Of a DNA stretch of 64,000 nt, positions 19,074 to 28,120 are shown piece by piece. Origin of the DNA: Polynucleobacter asymbioticus QLW-P1DMWA-1 (GTDB lineage: Bacteria > Pseudomonadota > Gammaproteobacteria > Burkholderiales > Burkholderiaceae). The notes beneath the pieces were generated by a model. That model was not told the origin of the DNA. It saw only the letters and a program-made list of their open reading frames with translations, and made no database searches. The position numbers and the translations under genes were made by a program. The stretch lies in NCBI RefSeq assembly GCF_000016345.1, contig NC_009379.1, positions 1,984,001 to 2,048,000 of the forward strand, in the 5' to 3' direction. Every line of letters starts with the position of its first letter. The stretch's first letter is position 1.

Positions 19074-20411
19074 TTATTTATTTTGAGCCCCCAGCATGAC
19101 GATTTTCATGCGATCCATTGCAAGATACTTTTGAAAGGCATCTTTGACCTGCTCCAAAGTGACTGCCTCGACTTGTTTGGTCCAAACCTCCATTGTGTCG
19201 AGTGGTAAGTCATTCCATGCAATAGAAGAAACGTTATCAAGCAATTTACGATTGTTATCAATCCGCAATGGATAGCCATTCATTAAGTTTGCTTTAGCTG
19301 CTGCCAGTTCAGATGGAGTGGGGCCATCAGCAATAAATTGTGCAATGGTTGAGCTCATTACTTCAAGAGCCAAAGAGCCCTGATCGCTCTTGGTCTGCAA
19401 GCCCGCCTGAAAAATACCGGTACTTTTTCCAGGAGCAAAATAACTAAAGACACTGTAGGCTAGGCCACGCTTTTCACGAACCTCCGTCATCAGGCGTGAC
19501 ACAAAGCCGCCACCGCCTAATACATAATTCCCCACCATTAATGGAAAGTAATCGGGATTATTACGAGTCACCGCAGTCATACCCATTGCGATGTGGGCCT
19601 GTTGGGAATCAAAGGGAATTTGAATTTCCCTTTGATCTAATGGCTCTACAGGCGATCGATCCAACTCTGGAAGCTTTGTAATAGGCGCACCTGATTCAGG
19701 AATTTGATTTAATAATGCCTGCACAATTTGATTGGCTTGAGCCCGATCAACATCACCAACAATGCTCACGATCATACGATCGCCACGATAAAACTGTTTA
19801 TGAAATTGCGCTAGATCGTTAGCGCTTACTGCGGCCACTGACTTTGCTGTTGGCGTATTGGCTAATGGGTAGCTTCCATATACTAATTTTTTGAATCGTT
19901 TATCTAAGACAAACTCTGGCTTTGTTTCTGCTTCACGTAAATTTGTAATCGTTCTTTGCTTTTCTCGCTCAACAATTTTTGGATCGTAAGTTGGCGCGCT
20001 CAGCATGGTGGCAGCCAATTGCACTGCACGCTCACGCAAGTCTTGTCTACTCAAACTACGAATACGTAAAACTGCTCGCTCATCACCAACCGATAGGCCG
20101 ATATTGGCGCCCAAGTCAGCGATTTCATCGGCAATTTGCGCCTCAGTTAAAACGCCTTTATTGTCTCGAGCCCCATAATTCATCAGAGCGGCAGTCATAT
20201 CAGCTAAGCCGCTTTTACCAGTAGGATCATAACGATCCCCGGCATCAATGCTGACTTCGATATCGACCATAGGTAAGGCCTTGGTTTGCACTAAATAGGC
20301 CTTAGCACCCTTATAGGAATCTAATTGTTCAATTGGCAAGATGGCATAAGCCTTGCCAAATAAACCGAAGACCAAGAGAACGACTGAAATAGTTTTATAG
20401 GAAGCAATCAT
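19074..20411 (-). CDS. M16 family peptidase, catalytically degenerate partner
   Basis: Insulinase-like fold with a signal peptide (residues ~1-22). Where active M16 enzymes have HxxEH, this 445-residue protein has ADMTAALMNYGA, so the zinc ligands are gone. It is encoded immediately after the active paralogue with a one-base overlap (TAATG). By analogy with other paired M16 proteins the two likely form a periplasmic heterodimer in which this one shapes the chamber. Substrate unknown. Confidence 0.9.
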   Translation of the reverse strand: MIASYKTISVVLLVFGLFGKAYAILPIEQLDSYKGAKAYLVQTKALPMVDIEVSIDAGDRYDPTGKSGLADMTAALMNYGARDNKGVLTEAQIADEIADLGANIGLSVGDERAVLRIRSLSRQDLRERAVQLAATMLSAPTYDPKIVEREKQRTITNLREAETKPEFVLDKRFKKLVYGSYPLANTPTAKSVAAVSANDLAQFHKQFYRGDRMIVSIVGDVDRAQANQIVQALLNQIPESGAPITKLPELDRSPVEPLDQREIQIPFDSQQAHIAMGMTAVTRNNPDYFPLMVGNYVLGGGGFVSRLMTEVREKRGLAYSVFSYFAPGKSTGIFQAGLQTKSDQGSLALEVMSSTIAQFIADGPTPSELAAAKANLMNGYPLRIDNNRKLLDNVSSIAWNDLPLDTMEVWTKQVEAVTLEQVKDAFQKYLAMDRMKIVMLGAQNK

Positions 20412-21778
20412 TACTTGCCCTCCTTGCTTGCTGCTGCCTTACGCGCCTGCGGATCTAAAACCGCAATCGTTAAACCCTCATCAACTAAATATTTCTTAGC
20501 AACGGCCTGCACTTGCGCAGGTGTAATGGTCTGCATTTTTTCCAACATGTAGTCGATGTCTTTCCAGGAAAATCCTGCCATCTCAGTACTGCCAATTTCC
20601 ATTGCCTGGCCAAAGATAGAGTCTCGCTTATAGATTTGCTCTGACAAAATGCGGACTTTAATTCTTTTGAGCTCAGATTCTAATATTCCGTCTTTCTTCA
20701 AATCCTCAAGTGCATTGCGAATACTTTTCTGAGCTTGTTCTACTGTTTTTCCTTTAGCCATCGTCGTACTAATTACAAATAATTCTGGTCCACGAGAAAC
20801 CATGTCGTAATCTACGCCGACATCATTGACTACTTTTTCTTGTTTAACGAGCGTGCGATTTAAGCGTGCATTGTCATAACCATCAAGGACGGCAGTGAGT
20901 AGCTCAAGTGCATATGGGTCAACCTCATCTAGCTTGCCAGGCTCAAGTCTTGGGACCTTCCAAGCCATCGTCAGCTGAGCGTTATCAGCCGGGGCCTTCA
21001 CCTGAACTTGCTTTATTCCTTTTTGAGGTGGCTCAATTTGTGGCTTACGAACCGGCAACTCATGTGTGGAGATAGGGCCATAATATTTTTCTACCGCAGC
21101 CAATACTTGCTTTGGATCGACATCGCCAGCAACTACGACGGTTGCATTATTAGGCGCATACCAGCCTTTATACCAGTCACGCGCATCAGAGGCTTTCATA
21201 TTCTGTAAATCATTCATCCAGCCAACAACTGGATGACGATAAGGCGAACTCATGTAAGCAGTTGCCATTAAAGATTCATTAAGAAGACTGCTGGGGTTAT
21301 CTTCCGTTCGCAAACGACGCTCTTCCATTACTACCTGAATTTCTTTTAAAAATTCAGCATCGTCAAAGTTCAAATTGGACATGCGGTCTGCTTCCAACTT
21401 CATCACATCATCTAATTTTGATTTTTCCACCTGCTGAAAATAAGCAGTATAGTCACGGTTAGTAAAGGCATTTTCACGGCCACCAACCGCCGCAACTAAA
21501 CGAGAAAACTCACCGGCCTTCACCTTATCAGTACCCTTGAACATCATGTGCTCAAGCACATGCGCCACACCAGTCCGACCATTGATTTCATCCATTGATC
21601 CAGCCCGATACCAGACCATGTGAGCAACCGTTGGCGCCCGGTGATCTTCTCGCACAATTAATTTGAGACCATTATTTAATTGGTATTCAGTGGTATCGGC
21701 AGGTTCAGTGCCTGCAGCCCAAGAAAATTGGGCAAAAAACAGAAGGACAAAGGAAATTCGGAGTAAATTGGAACGCAT
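20411..21778 (-). CDS. M16 family zinc peptidase, active subunit
   Basis: Periplasmic pitrilysin-like protease. It has a signal peptide (ending near SWAAGTEPA) and the inverted zinc motif HVLEHMMFKG, with a downstream Glu in the ENAFTNRDYTAYF region. Length 455 residues. It leads the unit M16A-M16B-rsmD-coaD-ferredoxin and is divergent from ftsY across 63 bases. Confidence 0.92.
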   Translation of the reverse strand: MRSNLLRISFVLLFFAQFSWAAGTEPADTTEYQLNNGLKLIVREDHRAPTVAHMVWYRAGSMDEINGRTGVAHVLEHMMFKGTDKVKAGEFSRLVAAVGGRENAFTNRDYTAYFQQVEKSKLDDVMKLEADRMSNLNFDDAEFLKEIQVVMEERRLRTEDNPSSLLNESLMATAYMSSPYRHPVVGWMNDLQNMKASDARDWYKGWYAPNNATVVVAGDVDPKQVLAAVEKYYGPISTHELPVRKPQIEPPQKGIKQVQVKAPADNAQLTMAWKVPRLEPGKLDEVDPYALELLTAVLDGYDNARLNRTLVKQEKVVNDVGVDYDMVSRGPELFVISTTMAKGKTVEQAQKSIRNALEDLKKDGILESELKRIKVRILSEQIYKRDSIFGQAMEIGSTEMAGFSWKDIDYMLEKMQTITPAQVQAVAKKYLVDEGLTIAVLDPQARKAAASKEGK

Positions 21779-21841
21779 CTGCTAAATCACCATTTCCCAA
21801 AAATTAAATTGATAAGATGCAAGGTTTAAATTGTATCGATT

Positions 21842-22732
21842 ATGTTCGGCCTACGTAAAACCCTCGGATCCCTATTCAAAACCAGCAAGACGGATGAAGC
21901 TTGGTTTGATACTTTAGAAGAGTCACTCATTCAAAGTGATGTGGGCCTCCCCACAACTGAACAATTGATTATCAAATTACGTAAAGCTGCAAAATCTGAA
22001 AAAGCATCCAGCCCAGAAGAGCTCCAGGCACTCCTCATACAAGAAGTGAGTACCTTACTAGGTTCACTAGAACCAAATCCAAACCCATTATTTACAGATC
22101 AGAAGATCCATATTCCCGAGGTTTGGTTGGTAGTAGGGGTGAATGGTGCAGGCAAAACCACCACTATTGGCAAGTTATGCAAGCTCTTTCAATCTCAAGG
22201 TAAATCGGTATTACTGGCAGCTGGCGACACTTTTAGGGCGGCCGCTAGAAATCAACTTCAAGAATGGGGTGGCAGAAATCAAGTGGATGTCATCACTCAA
22301 GATGGTGGTGACGCAGCTGCCGTAGCCCATGATGCAATTCATGCGGCCAACTCTCGCAAGAGTGACATCTTAATTATTGATACAGCGGGACGACTGGCTA
22401 CCCAAGATCACCTCATGGAAGAGCTCAAAAAAGTGAAGCGGGTGATTGGCAAGGCGCTTCCTGGCGCCCCTCACCACACCCTACTGGTACTAGATGGCAA
22501 CACAGGACAGAATGGTTTAAGCCAGGTAAAGGCCTTTCATGCAGCCCTGGGACTTACAGGGCTCATTGTTACTAAGTTAGATGGCACCGCCAAAGGGGGT
22601 GTCATTTGCGCCCTTGCTCACACTCTGAAAGATGAACCCAAACCGGCTGTTTTAGCCCTAGGCAAAGGTGAAGGAATTGATGATTTAGTGCCTTTCACAG
22701 CCCACCAGTATTCATCTGAATTATTCAATTAA
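21842..22732 (+). CDS. ftsY: Signal recognition particle receptor FtsY, short form
   Basis: GTPase that docks SRP-ribosome complexes at the inner membrane. Motifs: G1 GVNGAGKTTTIGKL, G3 DTAGR, G4 TKLDGTAKGG. At 296 residues it has the N and G domains only; the long acidic A domain of E. coli FtsY (about 200 residues) is absent. The N-terminal MFGLRKTLGSLFK helix could be the membrane contact. rpoH follows after 92 bases with its own promoter. Confidence 0.96.
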   Translation: MFGLRKTLGSLFKTSKTDEAWFDTLEESLIQSDVGLPTTEQLIIKLRKAAKSEKASSPEELQALLIQEVSTLLGSLEPNPNPLFTDQKIHIPEVWLVVGVNGAGKTTTIGKLCKLFQSQGKSVLLAAGDTFRAAARNQLQEWGGRNQVDVITQDGGDAAAVAHDAIHAANSRKSDILIIDTAGRLATQDHLMEELKKVKRVIGKALPGAPHHTLLVLDGNTGQNGLSQVKAFHAALGLTGLIVTKLDGTAKGGVICALAHTLKDEPKPAVLALGKGEGIDDLVPFTAHQYSSELFN

Positions 22733-22760
22733 ATCAATAACTTATAGAATTAATAAACCA

Positions 22761-22787
22761 TTAGCACTCTCTTGACAAGAGTGCTAA
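22761..22787 (+). promoter_or_regulatory. CIRCE operator (HrcA site) overlapping the rpoH promoter
   Basis: TTAGCACTC (22761-22769), nine bases, then GAGTGCTAA (22779-22787) is an exact match to the CIRCE consensus. The nine-base spacer contains TTGACA (22773-22778), a perfect -35; a -10 such as TATTAA or TTCTAT lies at 22795-22803. HrcA bound here would cover the -35 and repress rpoH. Confidence 0.93.
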
Positions 22788-22824
22788 AATAGACTTCTAT
22801 TAACTCCTCGTATTTATAAGAAAA

Positions 22825-23754
22825 ATGGTACAAAAGAAATTCGACAAACCGACTATGCAAAGGCTGCCTGTAGCGCAGGCTGCGACGGCGTCTGCATTTC
22901 CAATGTTGCCGACTCTTGGGGTTGGCACTCTCGACTCATACATTGCATACGTTAATCGCGTACCAATGCTCAGCGCTGCGGAAGAATTACATCTTGCGCA
23001 GGAGTTTCGTCGCACTGAAAATGTAGATGCAGCGAAGACATTGGTGCTTTCGCATCTCCGTCTCGTTGTTTCAGTTGCGCGTCAATATCTTGGCTATGGC
23101 ATTCCTCATGCCGACTTAATTCAAGAAGGCAATATCGGCCTAATGAAAGCAGTCAAACGCTACGACCCAAATAATGGTGCACGACTTGTTTCTTACGCGA
23201 TTCATTGGATCAAAGCAGAAATTCATGAGTACATTCTCAAAAATTGGCGCCTAGTAAAGACAGCAACCACCAAAGCACAACGCAAATTGTTCTTTAACTT
23301 ACGTAGCAATAAGCCAACCTTGAGCGCACTTACTCCTAGCGAGGTAGATGCACTAGCTAAGGCATTGGATGTCAAAGGCTCGGATGTTAAAGAAATGGAA
23401 ATGCGGCTTGCTGGTGGAGACATTGCATTAGAGGGCGATGACAGCGATGATGAATCCGCGTATGCGCCCATTCAATGGCTAGCTGATAACACTCAAGAGC
23501 CCACAGCGCGCATTGCCAGCGCAGAGGCGGATGCTCTACAAGGCCCTAGATTGGATCAAGCCTTGATGTCTCTAGACGAGCGTAGTCGCAACATTGTGCA
23601 ATCTCGCTGGTTAGCCATGGATGCTGAAGGTAACGGAACAAAAACACTTCATGATTTAGCCGCAGAATATGGCATTTCAGCAGAACGTGTGCGCCAAATT
23701 GAGACAGCCGCTCTTAAAAAGATGCGCGGCCTCTTAGAAGCTCAGGCAGCTTAA
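22825..23754 (+). CDS. rpoH: RNA polymerase heat-shock sigma factor, sigma-32
   Basis: Directs transcription of chaperone and protease genes. Region 1.2/2 begins TLDSYIAYVNRVPMLSA; region 2.3-2.4 holds the RpoH hallmarks DLIQEGNIGLMKAVKRYDP and the neighbouring AIHWIKAEIHEYIL; region 3 contains the RpoH-box-like KAQRKLFFNLR; region 4 ends in a helix-turn-helix with YGISAERVRQIE. Length 309 residues. The CIRCE operator makes it a target of HrcA, coupling two heat-shock circuits. Confidence 0.97.
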   Translation: MVQKKFDKPTMQRLPVAQAATASAFPMLPTLGVGTLDSYIAYVNRVPMLSAAEELHLAQEFRRTENVDAAKTLVLSHLRLVVSVARQYLGYGIPHADLIQEGNIGLMKAVKRYDPNNGARLVSYAIHWIKAEIHEYILKNWRLVKTATTKAQRKLFFNLRSNKPTLSALTPSEVDALAKALDVKGSDVKEMEMRLAGGDIALEGDDSDDESAYAPIQWLADNTQEPTARIASAEADALQGPRLDQALMSLDERSRNIVQSRWLAMDAEGNGTKTLHDLAAEYGISAERVRQIETAALKKMRGLLEAQAA

Positions 23755-23775
23755 AAATAGTGCTGCCCTTCTTCT

Positions 23776-24366
23776 TTATTTCAACAATTCTTTTAAGTCA
23801 TGCGCCAAGGTCTCTGGTCCTTGGGCATGCTTAATATACAAGCGTAAGCGCCCTTCAGGGTCAAACGCATAACTGCCAGCAGTATGGTCCATGGTGTAAG
23901 AACCTGGAGTCGAGCCTGGAACTTTCTTGTAGTAAATCTTAAAGTCTTTTGTCACTTTTTCTAAAGCCGCATCATCAGCTGGCCGCAAGCCTAAAAAACG
24001 TGGATCAAACGAAGGGACATACTGCTTCAAAATAGCAGCGGTATCTCGTTCAGGATCAACCGTCACAAAAAGCACCTGCACCTTATCTGATTGAGGGCCA
24101 AGTAGAGTCATCACCTGCTGCATTTCAGTAAGCGTTGTAGGGCAAACATCAGGGCATTGTGTATACCCAAAGAACATCACCACCACTTTGCCTTTGAAAT
24201 CGGCCAAGGTTCTGACATTGCCATCGGGATCCAACAGACTGAAGTCCTTGCCAAAGGAAGTGCTGCCAGTGATATCAATGTTCTTGAACTCTGGTTTAGG
24301 GCTACAGGCAGCCAATACACAACAAATGATGGCAACACAAAAAAAACGCAAAAAATGGAGATTCAT
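23776..24366 (-). CDS. SCO1/SenC copper chaperone for cytochrome oxidase
   Basis: Delivers copper to, or reduces, the CuA site of subunit II. A lipoprotein signal with lipobox LAAC precedes a thioredoxin-like domain with the copper motif CPDVCP and the distal His in MDHTAGSY. I start at ATG 24366, one base after the ctaB stop; longer starts run through ctaB. Length 196 residues. Last gene of the oxidase cluster, convergent with rpoH (21-base gap). Confidence 0.95.
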   Translation of the reverse strand: MNLHFLRFFCVAIICCVLAACSPKPEFKNIDITGSTSFGKDFSLLDPDGNVRTLADFKGKVVVMFFGYTQCPDVCPTTLTEMQQVMTLLGPQSDKVQVLFVTVDPERDTAAILKQYVPSFDPRFLGLRPADDAALEKVTKDFKIYYKKVPGSTPGSYTMDHTAGSYAFDPEGRLRLYIKHAQGPETLAHDLKELLK

Positions 24367-24367
24367 C

Positions 24368-25261
24368 TTAGAGAAAGTAGTGATCAATGAGCAGAGCTGC
24401 GAATAGTAAAGACAGATAGGTAATAGAAAAGCGAAAGGTCTTCTTCGCAAGAGCATCGCTATAGGAAACAAATAATGCGATGACGTAAGCCAAAAACATC
24501 AACCCCAACACAATTGCAGAGATTAAATAAATAATGCCACTCATACCGTAGATGTATGGCAGTAAGGTAGCAGCAATCAAAATTAGGGTGTACAACAAAA
24601 TATTGAGCAGCGTAAAGCGTTCGCCGTGAGTCACAGGCAACATCGGCAAACCCGACTGCACATAGTCATCACGACGATACAGGGCCAGAGCCCAAAAATG
24701 GGGCGGGGTCCATACAAAAATAATGAGAACTAATAGCCAAGCTTCAGCGGATAAGCCATTGGTAACTGCGGCCCAACCGAGGGCTGGAGGCATGGCGCCA
24801 GAAAGACCACCAATCACAATATTTTGAGGCGTGGCGGGCTTGAGTAGCCAGGTATAAATCACTGCATAGCCAACAAAGGTTGCCAATGTAAGCCACATCG
24901 TGAGTGGGTTACAGAAATTCCACAAAATAATCATTCCCAAAGAGCCGAGAATGATTGAAAAAATGATGATGTGAAAAGGGGTTACCTCTCCAGTCGCAGA
25001 GGGGCGCCAAGAAGTTCGCTTCATCTTGGCATCTACCGCTTGTTCAATTAAACAGTTGACTGCAAATGCCGCGCCCGCCAGCAACCAGATGCCAGCAATT
25101 CCACCAAATAAAACTGGGTAGGGAACCATGCCGGGTGTAGCCAAGAACATTCCAATCACTGCACAAAAAACGGCAAGCTGCGTCACTCTAGGTTTGGTTA
25201 GCACCCAGTATTGACGCCACCGTGGCATTGATGCAGGTATTGAAGAGTTGGATGTGCTCAT
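24368..25261 (-). CDS. ctaB: Protoheme IX farnesyltransferase (heme O synthase)
   Basis: UbiA-family membrane enzyme that adds a farnesyl chain to heme B to give heme O. Conserved [10 protein letters not shown] near the N-terminus, [15 protein letters not shown] in the first aspartate-rich loop and YRRDDY in the second, with about nine membrane segments. ATG 25261 overlaps the ctaA stop by four bases and gives 297 residues. Confidence 0.95.
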   Translation of the reverse strand: MSTSNSSIPASMPRWRQYWVLTKPRVTQLAVFCAVIGMFLATPGMVPYPVLFGGIAGIWLLAGAAFAVNCLIEQAVDAKMKRTSWRPSATGEVTPFHIIIFSIILGSLGMIILWNFCNPLTMWLTLATFVGYAVIYTWLLKPATPQNIVIGGLSGAMPPALGWAAVTNGLSAEAWLLVLIIFVWTPPHFWALALYRRDDYVQSGLPMLPVTHGERFTLLNILLYTLILIAATLLPYIYGMSGIIYLISAIVLGLMFLAYVIALFVSYSDALAKKTFRFSITYLSLLFAALLIDHYFL

Positions 25262-26388
25262 AAAGGCTTTGTCTTTTTTATCTGAATGGGGCTCTTCCAA
25301 GATGCCCAATAACTCATTCTGACTAAGCAGAATACCAAAGCAGCGGAGCCTGCGGTATGTAATAGAGCAGCCAATAAGGGCCACTGAAATACCACATTAG
25401 AAATACCGGTTATTAACTGCAACAAGAGCAATCCCAGCAAGAGTTTTGATATGCGCCCAAGATCCGGAGTAGCTGCAGTTGTGACCTTTAAACCCTTCAA
25501 GCCCAATGTACCCAAGACGATCAATACTAGAACAGCAAATAGGCGATGAGCCCAATGAATCGTTTGCAAAGCGGCTGGGGAGATAAAGTCTCCTTGCGCA
25601 TTTAAACCTAACTGGCGCCATAGCGTGAAGCCTTCCGACCAATTGGTATCGGGCCATAAGGCTCCTATACAAGTAGGAAAATCTGGGCAAGCCAATACAG
25701 CGTAGTTAGTACTAACCCAAGCCCCTAGAAAGATCTGACTAAAGAGCACAACAAATCCTGCTAGCAATAAGGTTGCTGGTAGGGGGCGTATACGAATCAC
25801 TCGCACCGTTGCACTTTTATCTACCCATCCTTGCTGAGCGTAAGCGGTTAAGCAAGCCAATAAGGTAATTGCAAGCATTAAGTGAATGGTGACAATGATT
25901 GGCTGCAATTTGAGGGTAACAGTCCATGCACCAAATGCACCCTGAATACATACCAACATCAAAAGTCCTAAGCTACCAATCAGAGGTGCCTTACCCATGG
26001 TCTTCACCTTGCTAAAAGCCAGTCCCACTTGAACCAAAATAAGAGTCCCTACAGTCATTGCTAAATAGCGATGAATCATTTCTATCCACGCTTTAATGAC
26101 GGTTACTGGCCCATCTGGTAAAGCGTGTTCTGCTTGCGCAATATCACTTAAGGCATGAAAAGGGTTTGATGTGCCATAGCAACCGGGCCAATCAGGACAG
26201 CCAAGCCCTGAATCCGTTAAGCGAGTAAACGCTCCAAAAACTATCAGATCAAAAGTCATAAAGACCAAGACCCAATTGAGTTTTTGAAAGAAAATGAAAC
26301 CTGGGCGCGTCCACAAATACGCAAGCGGTATTCCTGCAAAAACAAGGGCGATTGCAGCTAGCTCAATGAATAAAGCCACTTGAGACAT
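25258..26388 (-). CDS. ctaA: Heme A synthase (COX15/CtaA family)
   Basis: Oxidises the C8 methyl of heme O to give heme A. Eight predicted membrane helices; conserved heme-ligating histidines in ELAEM-like [10 protein letters not shown] and [10 protein letters not shown], plus [19 protein letters not shown] at the N-terminal loop. Length 376 residues. Between an uncharacterised TrxA-like protein and ctaB, with overlapping start and stop codons on both sides. Confidence 0.95.
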   Translation of the reverse strand: MSQVALFIELAAIALVFAGIPLAYLWTRPGFIFFQKLNWVLVFMTFDLIVFGAFTRLTDSGLGCPDWPGCYGTSNPFHALSDIAQAEHALPDGPVTVIKAWIEMIHRYLAMTVGTLILVQVGLAFSKVKTMGKAPLIGSLGLLMLVCIQGAFGAWTVTLKLQPIIVTIHLMLAITLLACLTAYAQQGWVDKSATVRVIRIRPLPATLLLAGFVVLFSQIFLGAWVSTNYAVLACPDFPTCIGALWPDTNWSEGFTLWRQLGLNAQGDFISPAALQTIHWAHRLFAVLVLIVLGTLGLKGLKVTTAATPDLGRISKLLLGLLLLQLITGISNVVFQWPLLAALLHTAGSAALVFCLVRMSYWASWKSPIQIKKTKPL

Positions 26389-27044
26389 TACAGGCTCTCG
26401 CCTTGATGATTCAAGCGCAGTAACTTTTCTAAATCTTTTTTGATAGCGCCAAATTCTTTTGGAGAATTGGTCACCGGGAAATACATCATCTTCGCTGGGC
26501 TTGGATCAAGTAACTGAATTTGCTCGCCGGCACCTTCTTTATTCAGCCATGCCAAAAACTCTGCTTGCAACTTTGGACTGGTAGGCAGGGGAACTACTTT
26601 AAATCCAGCTACCTGTTCGTCATAAGCTTTAGTGACCTCCGGGTCAACGGGCTTACCATCCAAATTGACCCATAACAACTGAACGCGGCCGCTCTCTCTG
26701 CCGACAGCTACTTTAACTTGCCGCATCAAAAATAAAGCTTCAATACATTTCTCATCTTTAATTTGGCACTCGCCTGCAGGACGAGCAATCAGCAAAGTCC
26801 ATTTGCCCTGAAGCGGAACGTTAAACCACGCAGAGTTCGCAGCTTGAGTAGGATGCACGAGGGTTCCAAAATTTGTCTTTCCACCTTCGGGCTTAAATAC
26901 GTAATATGCCAAATAGGAGGCAATGACTGGGGCTGCACACGCTAGCAATAAAAATAGCATTTGCAAGCGACCGCGACGGGTCCGCGCATTGATCGCAGAA
27001 GCATCTGCTTGCGAAGCTGGTATCAACAACTCTGTATCACTCAC
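26388..27044 (-). CDS. Uncharacterised membrane-anchored protein of the cox cluster
   Basis: Function not established. One hydrophobic segment (MLFLLLACAAPVIASYLAYY, residues ~29-48) tethers a periplasmic domain of about 165 residues that looks like a thioredoxin/SCO-type fold (WTLLIARPAGEC, LLWVNLDG) but without a CxxxC copper motif. Two cysteines (in AGECQIKDEKC) are spaced six apart. Similar genes sit between SURF1 and ctaA in Burkholderiales, suggesting an oxidase-assembly role. Stop overlaps the ctaA start. Confidence 0.8.
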   Translation of the reverse strand: MSDTELLIPASQADASAINARTRRGRLQMLFLLLACAAPVIASYLAYYVFKPEGGKTNFGTLVHPTQAANSAWFNVPLQGKWTLLIARPAGECQIKDEKCIEALFLMRQVKVAVGRESGRVQLLWVNLDGKPVDPEVTKAYDEQVAGFKVVPLPTSPKLQAEFLAWLNKEGAGEQIQLLDPSPAKMMYFPVTNSPKEFGAIKKDLEKLLRLNHQGESL

Positions 27045-27046
27045 CC

Positions 27047-27841
27047 TTAATCCCCATTCACAACATCACGGCGCCAGTATTGACGCAGACCACTAATCAG
27101 CCAAAATAAGAAGCCAGAAAACGCTAAAGCGAACCACTGGAATGCATAAGCATAATGGCGATTGACTCCGGTTGTCAGGGGCGCCCATTCTCGCAGTAGG
27201 CCATCCTGAGCTCCAGACTCCTCCTGACGCAAGATAAAAGGCGCCTGCAACCATCCATGCAACTTTGCTTCGCGTTCTAAATCAAAATTTTGGGCTATCC
27301 GAGACTGGTTGGGATCAAGCACTTTACTGTCTGCGCCGAGCTCATAAACCTTTCCAGGGTGGGCAAAGACAATGCCTTCCACAGAAATGACATTGAGAGG
27401 GGTGCTAATGGGCGGCAACGTCTCTCGCCGATCATTATTGCGAGGTGCCCAACCCCGGTTGATCCAAAGCACCTCATCCCTGCCTTCTAATTGAAAGGGC
27501 ATTAACAAATAAAACCCTGCTTGGGCAGTGTTGCCTTCCCCGCCTGCAGGAATCGGTCTTGGACGGTTATCAAGCCAAATTGCAGAATGAGGAAGGTAGT
27601 GACCACGGGCCGTCATACGACGTTCATGTACCTCCTCCAAACTCCAGAATTGCGTATTCGCACTCAAGATGGGCATTTGTTGGCGTGCTAGTAAGTTAGC
27701 GGCCAAAGCAATTTTGGTTTCAGCCCTATTTAACTGCCATACCCCAGCAGCACAGCCAATCACAATCACCAGCAAGGCTGATACAGTAGCAACTAGACGC
27801 TTTGCTATTAGATTGGTAAAGAGGCTATTTACGTGATTCAA
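27047..27841 (-). CDS. SURF1 family cytochrome oxidase biogenesis protein
   Basis: Inner-membrane assembly factor thought to help heme A insertion in subunit I. Two membrane helices flank the domain (VATVSALLVIVIGCAAGVW at residues ~17-35 and FQWFALAFSGFLFWLI near the end), with conserved GVWQLNRAETK, RGHYLP and WINRGWAP. No ATG fits the N-terminus, so the start is a TTG (27841). Two bases separate its stop from the next gene. Confidence 0.92.
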   Translation of the reverse strand: MNHVNSLFTNLIAKRLVATVSALLVIVIGCAAGVWQLNRAETKIALAANLLARQQMPILSANTQFWSLEEVHERRMTARGHYLPHSAIWLDNRPRPIPAGGEGNTAQAGFYLLMPFQLEGRDEVLWINRGWAPRNNDRRETLPPISTPLNVISVEGIVFAHPGKVYELGADSKVLDPNQSRIAQNFDLEREAKLHGWLQAPFILRQEESGAQDGLLREWAPLTTGVNRHYAYAFQWFALAFSGFLFWLISGLRQYWRRDVVNGD

Positions 27842-27855
27842 AATAAGGCTATCAA

Positions 27856-28068
27856 ATGAAGTGGATTATTCCAGTAGTGTTGCTAATCATTGTTGCCAGC
27901 CTGGGCTCGGCACTGTACTACATGATGAAAGGTCGGGGCAATAGCTCCAAAATGGTTCATTCGTTAATGCTACGCATCGGCTTATCGATTGCATTATTTA
28001 TTGGCATTCTTGTTGCCCATTACTTTGGCCTGATCGAATCAACCGGCATTAAAGTAGGAACTAACTAA
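27856..28068 (+). CDS. Twin transmembrane protein, DUF2909 family
   Basis: A 70-residue protein with two hydrophobic helices (residues ~4-23 and ~38-58) joined by a basic loop KGRGNSSK. It is the only plus-strand gene in the oxidase cluster, 14 bases from the SURF1 start. Its position between SURF1 and coxC is conserved in relatives as I recall. AAGG lies seven bases before the ATG. Function unknown; an oxidase link is inferred from context. Confidence 0.85.
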   Translation: MKWIIPVVLLIIVASLGSALYYMMKGRGNSSKMVHSLMLRIGLSIALFIGILVAHYFGLIESTGIKVGTN

Positions 28069-28087
28069 TTTAGAGCACCAAAAAATG

Positions 28088-28116
28088 AATCGGGGCTTAA
28101 AGCCCCGATTTTTATT
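28088..28116. terminator. Strong bidirectional terminator between DUF2909 and coxC
   Basis: AATCGGGGCT (28088-28097) pairs perfectly with AGCCCCGATT (28101-28110) over a three-base loop. TTTTTATTTT follows on the plus strand, and on the minus strand the stem is followed by ATTCATTTTTT, so it can serve both converging genes. Confidence 0.9.
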
Positions 28117-28120
28117 TTGC

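Noticed and set aside
18464..21778. Search for mobile elements, CRISPR repeats or transferred islands across the window
   Set aside because: No transposase, integrase, direct-repeat array or region of clearly different base composition was seen; gene content is core metabolism throughout.
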